A DNA stretch of 64,000 nucleotides from Clitopilus passeckerianus (Eukaryota > Basidiomycota > Agaricomycetes > Agaricales > Entolomataceae), in the NCBI GenBank assembly GCA_944990035.1, contig CALYLX010000158.1, positions 290,985 through 354,984 of the forward strand. Reading direction: 5' to 3'. Shown here piece by piece: positions 58,231-64,000 of this stretch. A program made the position numbers and the translations under genes. The notes beneath the pieces were generated by a model that saw only the letters and a program-made list of their open reading frames with translations, did not search any database and was not told the origin of the DNA. How positions within the stretch are numbered: position 1 is the stretch's first letter; every line of letters starts with the position of its first letter.

Positions 58231-59997
58231 ATGTTCTCAGAAGACTTTGACCAGGGCGCTACGCTATCGAAAAGCCAAGTTGCATTCGCGTGAGTAACCT
58301 ATTCCTTCACGTCTTTCAATCGATCTGACATTGGGTTGCTACAGTGACAAGTTTGCAAAGAGCTCAACTATCCCAGGGACCACTGTCTGTGGCCTCGTAC
58401 TTGTTGCCTATGGTCTGGTGGCTCTTCGAAAAAGAGCCAGGAAGTGCTTCAACCGGGTCAGCTTCCGATTACTCTCATACTCCCTGCTCTTCAAGTACGT
58501 AATTTCCATGCAGCTCACAGCCAGCTGATTGATGTCGTTCTCTAGCGTCCTGTTTGGGATAGCATTCTCCCTCACTCCTGGCCGGTCTGGAAGGGCCTGC
58601 GATATCAGAGCCTTTCTCGTCAACGTGGGCACCTGTTTCGCCTTGCGGTAATACATCCCTCCTAAATCCCTGAATAGTTCACTCTCTGTCTCGCCACTTT
58701 CTTCACGACTTGTATTGCCATCAACCTTCAGTGAGCCCTTCGTTGAGATCACATGGAACCTCCTCCTTACTTTTATAGATTAGTACTTGTCCACGAAGTC
58801 GACGGAAGAAAGGCCGAGAAGTACTACATCGCGGGAGCAATAGCTCTTGCTTTAGCCTTAAACGTGCCAACATATGGTTTCGGTCAGTTTGGGTATGTTT
58901 CCAAACTTCTGGCCGAGGATAAACCTTAATTGCCATCCAGGTGGAACGTCGAGACCGCCACCTGCTGGTATAGCAATGCGGACCATAAACGCAGATTACT
59001 CTGGATCGTTTCTACACAGTCCCTGTGGATAGCCCTCGCAGCTATTATCGAAACATTCTGCTCGGCAATTACGCTCTACCGGCTGTATAGGTTTCAGGTG
59101 ACTCAACCACGATGCTAATCATCTTCATTCCTCTGACGGCGTCCTTTTCAGCAAGCCACCGTCATTCTGATGAATGATCACAACATTATACCTGTCGGAG
59201 AGAAACAACTGCCTCCTATTGCTACACCTAGAGAAAGACCGAGTCTACTTGCCGTTATGGCGAGAGATCCTGCGTTTCGGAAGGTTGTCTTACGAATTGG
59301 TAGGTATCTTTCATATTCTCCAAGCAAATCCCCAATGTACTGATGTCGACTTCTTCAAGCGCTCTATCCGATAGTATCTCTCCTCATGAACTTCTCCACC
59401 GTGATCCTCGACGTTCGATTAGGCGTCGTGGGCCTTAACACGGAATTGGTCAGTTCCTTCTATGCTTCATGCCCTGTACCGGAGATAAGGTTAGGCTTAC
59501 ACATGTTGTAGGATTTTCGGATACTTGTTTTAGGTAAAGCCACGCTTATTTCCCGCCGGCTACGACGAAAGCTCATCCTGTCCTACCTAGATCTCACCTT
59601 CTATGGCTTGCGAACGTTCGCATATGGTGTCCTCGCTGCGTTGGACCCTGTAAGGTTCCTTCCCTCATTCACCTTCCACGCCGTCCCTGATACAAATTCC
59701 AAACAGTCTTTCATCAATGCACTGGAGGTCGTCTACAACTCGCTCAAAAGCTCAAGTGACTCTGAAGACGACTGTAACCTCAGTACGATTCAGTTCGCTT
59801 CCCGAGATGACCAAGCGGATCCAACGGGCCAGATGTCGCCTCGTCCGATCAATATAGACGGGGCACTCAATAGGACTACCTCCCAGGACTCTGACAAGAC
59901 GCTCGTCACCGTTACGAGCGCCACCCTGGGGTCCACGCAATCGTTTGATCTTTCCTCGGATGAACGAAGTCGGCAAAGGATAGGAGAGCACTTGTAA
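58231..59997 (+). CDS. Seven-transmembrane receptor-like protein, paralogue 3
   Basis: Predicted 406-residue 7TM protein, 11 exons: 58231-58289, 58345-58494, 58546-58624, 58678-58730, 58779-58892, 58941-59097, 59152-59299, 59360-59448, 59512-59533, 59591-59649, 59707-59997. Six exon lengths (79, 53, 114, 89, 22, 59 nt) are identical in all three paralogues. Conserved blocks: STIPGTTVCGLVLVAYGLVAL, RVSFRLLSYSLLFNVLFGIAF, FFTTCIAINLQLVLVH, AEKYYIAGAIALALALNVP, ATCWYSNADHKRR, FRKVVLRI, MNFSTVILDV, LTFYGLRTFAYGVLAALDP. The TM5-TM6 loop is shorter than in its paralogues. Start chosen at 58231; an ATG at 58209 is out of frame. Likely receptor; ligand unknown. Confidence 0.75.
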
Positions 59998-60338
59998 GGT
60001 GAATTGGGTATTCATCGTTTGTATCATAAATCGGAAAGACTGTATCAACAGTATAATTGTATCATAATATATCACGAGCTTGCATAAATCTGCAACCACA
60101 CGTCCATGTCCTTTGGCATCGCGGACTTACTAATTCTGTGCAAGCACAAGCTGTTATGATTTTGCTTACATGTTTCTCCTTACATACCCCGGCCCGCTTA
60201 CCTATGCACGATTACTCACATATGCTGCGCATCACTGCGCATTTTTCATCTTTTTCCATGCTTACTCCGCATCTCTCACGATCGTGAGAGACTTATACCT
60301 TATCTGACTCTTTCTGACTCATGTACTTACTCATCATG
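59998..60338. other. Intergenic, possibly start of LTR
   Basis: AT-rich sequence with repeated CATGCTGCGCATGACTCA-like stretches near its right end. The left LTR may begin in here, but its partner is cut by the window edge so the boundary cannot be set. Confidence 0.4.
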
Positions 60339-60616
60339 CTGCGCATGACTCATTACTTACTCAGCATGCTGCGCATGTGCTATATTTAGAACTACTAGAT
60401 AGGTATATAAACCTGTACCATTTGGTCAAGGCTCCTCAGCTTGACCTAGGCAATCTACCTAACTGCTTAGTTCTCTATTTCGCCTTTAAGTCCCTTGCTT
60501 CGTCAATCTCACCAGGTCGTCAGTACAGCCGCAGCTGCTGACAAATCTCTGTCTTTGTTTATCAAAGACATCGAGCGTAAACAGTATTACCTAAGTTGTT
60601 AGGCTCTGCCTTAACA
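60339..60616 (+). repeat. LTR, left copy
   Basis: These 278 bases match, as reverse complement, 63722-64000 almost perfectly. TATATAA at 60404-60410 is in plus orientation and the copy ends in TTAACA, as expected for U3-R-U5 of a plus-strand element. The terminal TGTTAGGCTCTGCCTTAACA is itself nearly palindromic. The true left boundary is probably further left. Confidence 0.75.
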
Positions 60617-61197
60617 AAAGGTCAAGCTGTTCGAAGGCCCGCTCATTGTTAGCGCAGGCCCACCCCACGACAACACAGCAGAAGCACGCAACAGGCCGAT
60701 TGCCGTTGCGGCTACCACTCAGTCACCACGGTCGTACACAGGGCAGACCACCCGCCACGAAATACCACTCTAGTAGAAGGAACCAACAACGTCTACAAGT
60801 TCACCAACAAGCTACTGCGGTTTTAATCACAAAATAACCGCTGGTGCTACGCCTCTCTCCCTTGGCAAATTCACATTCACCACCGTTGCCGTTGAAAACA
60901 GACACTTCCACGCTCTAGACTTCCCTACCCCTGAACGACCTCATAAGACCCCTGCTATTGTCCGAGCTCAACGAACACGACATTGAAGTAGACGAGAGGA
61001 ACAGCGACGCTTCGCACCATTACCCACAGCAATATCCAGGAACCCATCACTAGTCCCGTCTACCAGCGCTTCTGTCTTGCCCGAAGAGGAAGAACACCAA
61101 GTACAACAACAGCTAGAGAGAGCCCCACAGCTGAGCGCAGGAGCGCCCCAGTGCAGAAACAATTGAACCAGAGACCGACTTCGATTTCGACTACGAA

Positions 61198-61965
61198 ATG
61201 TCACAAGACAACAACAACAAGGACATTGGAGCCAAACCCCAAACGTTCTCCGGAGACCGATCCAAGACCAGAAAGTTCATTCAGGAACTTGAAGACTACC
61301 TCATCCTAAACAACCTCAACCAACTCGAAGATGACAAGAAGATTCGCATCGCCCTATCCTTCCTCAAAGAAGGAACTGCAGCAGCATGGGGATTAGAATT
61401 TCACGATAAATATTCAGCAGCTGAAAGGAAAGCCACCTACGCCGAATTTATCAACCAATTCAGAAGCTTTTCCCTACCGACGACAAAGCTGCCGCACTCC
61501 TCCAACTCAAAGCCTTACGACAGGATGGGACAGCTGACGAATTTGTCACCGTCTTCAAGAATATTCTTGCACGAACTGATCTCAGCGGTGACACTGCAAA
61601 GATTGAGATCTTCATAAGGACTTACCCCCAAACTCCGAGAGAAAATTCTCTTTCCGATTCCTCCTACCACATTCGACGATTGGGTCAAGAAGGCGTCCAG
61701 TTTGACAACAACTGGCGACGTGCCAAGACAATCATGGGACATACCCGTATCATCAAGACATCTGATATGGTCAAAGGTGCTTACAAACACCTACTGGAGC
61801 CCGAGACCCAATGGCGGATGTTGATCGTCACCACTGATCCACCCAAACGCCGCCCACCCAGGAGGAAAGAGTCACAAGAAGAACAACTTGTGCTACTATT
61901 GCTCCAAGAAGGTCACACGATCCAACAATGTCTTCAGCTGGTTAATTTTAAGAACCTACCCTAGC
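61198..61965 (+). pseudogene. gag, frameshifted
   Basis: Starts MSQDNNNKDIGAKPQTFSGD, followed by RKFIQELEDYLILNNLN and GTAAAWGLEFHDKY, typical of retrotransposon gag. A frameshift near 61475 moves the reading to DDKAAALLQLKALRQDG and DEFVTVFKNILAR. The zinc knuckle near 61890 is split over two frames: CYYCSK in one and EGHTIQQC in the next, so at least one base has been lost or gained within it. Confidence 0.75.
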
Positions 61966-62159
61966 AACAACGACAGCCGATTCCACAAGAAACCTGAGAA
62001 GGAGCCGAGTTGATCAAATATGTCAGAGCAGTCCTAGCTGACATGCCCCAAGAAGAAGCCGCTGAATTCTACACTGAAGCAGAGGCTGAGGGTTTTAAAG
62101 AGGAAGACTGCAAAGCCGACGTCAGTACTTCCGCCCGATTGATATTTCCAGTGTACTTG

Positions 62160-62530
62160 TAGCTACTGATTTTTATGCTGAATCTATGCGTATCCCAATC
62201 TCTACAAGACCCCTAGATGGAAATACAACAATCGCCGGCACAAAAGCTCTCATTGACTCGAGCGCAAGGGTCATTTATCGACTCCGTCTTCGCCAAGACA
62301 CATCACCTCCCACTACTCCCACTCCGACAACCGATTACAGCACGAAACGTTGATGGCACCCTGAACAAACAACTATTACCCACTTTACCTGGGTTATTGC
62401 CAAGATAGGGACAGCCATCATCAAAAGATGTTTTGTCACTGGACTCGGGAAAGACCACCTGATTTTTGGATTACCCTGGCTAACGGGTAGATCCAATCAT
62501 ATCGTGGAGCGACGGCACACTCGAAATCGA
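62160..62530 (+). pseudogene. Retropepsin-like protease relic
   Basis: ALIDSS in one frame is followed in the next by AQGSFIDSVFAK, together resembling the aspartic protease active-site region; the site glycine is changed. Further on, VIAKIGTAIIKRCFVTGLGK and HLIFGLPWL match the C-terminal part of Ty3-type proteases. Frames are broken. Confidence 0.6.
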
Positions 62531-62989
62531 CGAATCACGCATTACCCAACGACTGTCGCAACATTGATGCGAGCAGTAGACATCAAGCGGATGAGAGCCA
62601 TCCGAGAACAACTACTAGAGAAAACACGCCACCTACCCCAGCACCTGATTGTTCCGAAGAGAACCCGGAAAATCAGAAGGACTTAGCGACTATTTCCGAA
62701 TAGTCGAAGACGGGAAGAGATCAATGAAGATTTTCTCATCGCATACTGCCAGAACGAACCGGCAGTCGGAATATTCACCAAGGAGAACCCCCACTTACGC
62801 AGGAACACACAAAGGACATTTTGTGTACGGGCCAATCAGGCCAACTACCACAATACGACAGACGGTGGTAACACACCATCCAGCAACCAGACACCACACA
62901 CAGCAGGTGTGGATACGTGCGAAACATCAATTTCGCAAGCCTGGAACATAAACGAAGATAGGAACCAAAGAAATCCCTTGACGAAATCA

Positions 62990-63727
62990 TCCCCGACTAT
63001 CTTCAAGCACTACAGAAAAGTCTTTGAGAAAGCAGCATCTGAACGATTCCCACCAAGCCGACCCTGGGATCACGCCATAGATCTGAAGACAGATTTCGTG
63101 CCAAAAGACTGCAAGGTCTATCCGCTCAGCCCTTAGAGCAAGAAAACTCGACGAGTTTCTCAAGGAAAATCTAGCCAAAGGATACATCCGAATCCAACTC
63201 CCCACAAGCATCTCCGTTCTTTGTTGCAAAGAAAGACTCGGAAGCCCTGAGACCATGTCAGGATTACCGACGACTCAACGAAGGAACAATACCTAACGCT
63301 ACCCCTTACCGCTAGCGAACTCATCGATAAACTCAAAGGAGCAACTGTCTTCACCAAACTCGACATTCGATGGGGATATCACAACATCCGCATCAAAGAT
63401 GGTGACCAATGGAAAGCAGCGTTCAAGACCAACCGAGGGTTATTTGAACCAATGGTGATGTTCTTTGGACTAATGAACTCACCCGGTACCTTCCAAGCAA
63501 TGATGAACCACCTTTTCCGAGACATGATAGACGAAGGATGGGTCATCATCTACATGGACGACATCCTCATCTTCTCCAACGATCCAGAAAAACACCGAGA
63601 ACGCACACGCAGAGTCTTACAAAGACTACAAAACAACGATCTCTACCTCAAAGCAGAGAAATGCCAATTTGACACCACAAGAGTGGAATACCTTGGGTTC
63701 ATCATTGAACCAAACAAGATCTGTTAA
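62990..63727 (+). pseudogene. Reverse transcriptase, N-terminal part, broken and truncated
   Basis: DHAIDLKTDFVPKDCKVYPLSP (63069-63134) begins the RT region, then stops and frameshifts intervene. From 63310 the frame holds ELIDKLKGATVFTKLDIRWGYHNIRI and from 63452 MVMFFGLMNSPGTFQ, IIYMDDILIFS (catalytic YMDD) and VEYLGFIIEPNKI. The LDLRSGY-type motif reads LDIRWGY. The frame runs a few bases into the LTR and ends there; connection, RNase H and integrase are absent. Confidence 0.82.
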
Positions 63728-64000
63728 GGCAGAGCCTAACAACTTAGGTAATACTGTTTACGCTCGATGTCTTTTGATAAACAAAGACAGAGATTTGTCA
63801 GCAGCTGCGGCTGTACTGACGACCTGGTGAGATTGACGAAGCAAGGGACTTAAAGGCGAAGTAAAGAACTAAGCAGTTAGGTAGATTGCCTAGGTCAAGC
63901 TGAGGAGCCTTGACCAAATGGTACAGGTTTATATACCTATCTAGTAGTTCTAAATATAGCACATGCGCAGCATGCTGAGTAAGTAATGAGTCATGCGCAG
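63722..64000 (-). repeat. LTR, right copy, inverted orientation
   Basis: Begins TGTTAAGGCAGAGCC directly inside the pol frame and is the reverse complement of 60339-60616. Differences seen are one extra T near 63774 and two substitutions near 63860. It continues beyond the window. Its orientation is opposite to the left copy, so it belongs to another insertion or to a rearranged element. Confidence 0.8.

Larger units (their letters stand above)
60339..63721 (+). mobile_element. Decayed Ty3-like LTR retrotransposon, truncated in pol
   Basis: The plus-strand internal region has, in order, a leader, gag, a CCHC knuckle relic, an aspartic protease relic and reverse transcriptase with YMDD. The order gag-PR-RT fits Ty3/Gypsy, although integrase, which would confirm it, is missing. 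Pol stops abruptly at 63721 where an inverted LTR begins. Many frameshifts and stops show that it is inactive. Confidence 0.8.

Overview
This window looks like nuclear DNA of an agaricomycete (mushroom-forming basidiomycete). The evidence is dense 45-70 nt introns with GTAAGT-type donors and CTGAY branch sites, HET-domain genes of the agaricomycete type (signature DPWFTRGWTLQELLAP), agaricomycete-style F-box/leucine-rich genes, and a Ty3-like retroelement. Most of the window reads as accessory sequence with duplications and relics. A conserved housekeeping stretch (NUP84/NUP107, a ThrE/DUF1212 transporter-like gene and three receptor-like 7TM genes) lies at about 43-60 kb. Splice models below were read by eye; each was checked for reading-frame closure.

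Region 0-15 kb holds three HET-domain paralogues, all on the plus strand. The first is cut by the left window edge (1-929). The second (5513-9219) and third (12486-14788) are complete. In both complete genes the start codon sits directly on a splice donor and is followed by a long run of exons that are exactly one codon (3 nt) long: about 29-30 in the second gene and 11 in the third. A shared 16-nt exon and then one large exon carrying the HET domain follow. In the third gene the intron/microexon unit repeats every 53 bp. I regard these single-codon microexon arrays as the most unusual thing in the window. All three HET genes also share a 15-bp donor-containing motif 25-28 nt after the stop codon, suggesting a short 3'-UTR intron.

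Scattered through 1.5-5.4, 11.6-11.8, 15.4-18.9, 19.1-21.8, 24.8-27.4 and 30.2-32.7 kb are decayed copies, on both strands, of one Ser/Pro/Asp-rich gene family, called family U here. I recognise no known domain in it. Its recurring signatures are NGKAVAPxMKKTxP and DDEDDSRxFxPP. Between the plus-strand copies lie two intact minus-strand paralogues coding for secreted cysteine-rich proteins (22365-23765 and 27965-29325, seven exons each), so the 19-30 kb part is a segmental tandem duplication. Three F-box/LRR paralogues (9697-11354, 33127-34802, 35813-37468) share one intron layout.

Region 37.5-41.4 kb contains an unassigned decayed stretch, a 3' remnant of a Rho GTPase gene on the minus strand, and an intact divergent Rho GTPase lacking the usual switch residues. 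From 43 to 60 kb come three 11-exon 7TM receptor-like genes. The first is separated from the other two by the nucleoporin gene (14 exons) and the ThrE-like gene (12 exons). The right end (60.3-64 kb) is a decayed Ty3-like gag-pol element flanked by near-identical LTR copies in inverted rather than direct orientation.
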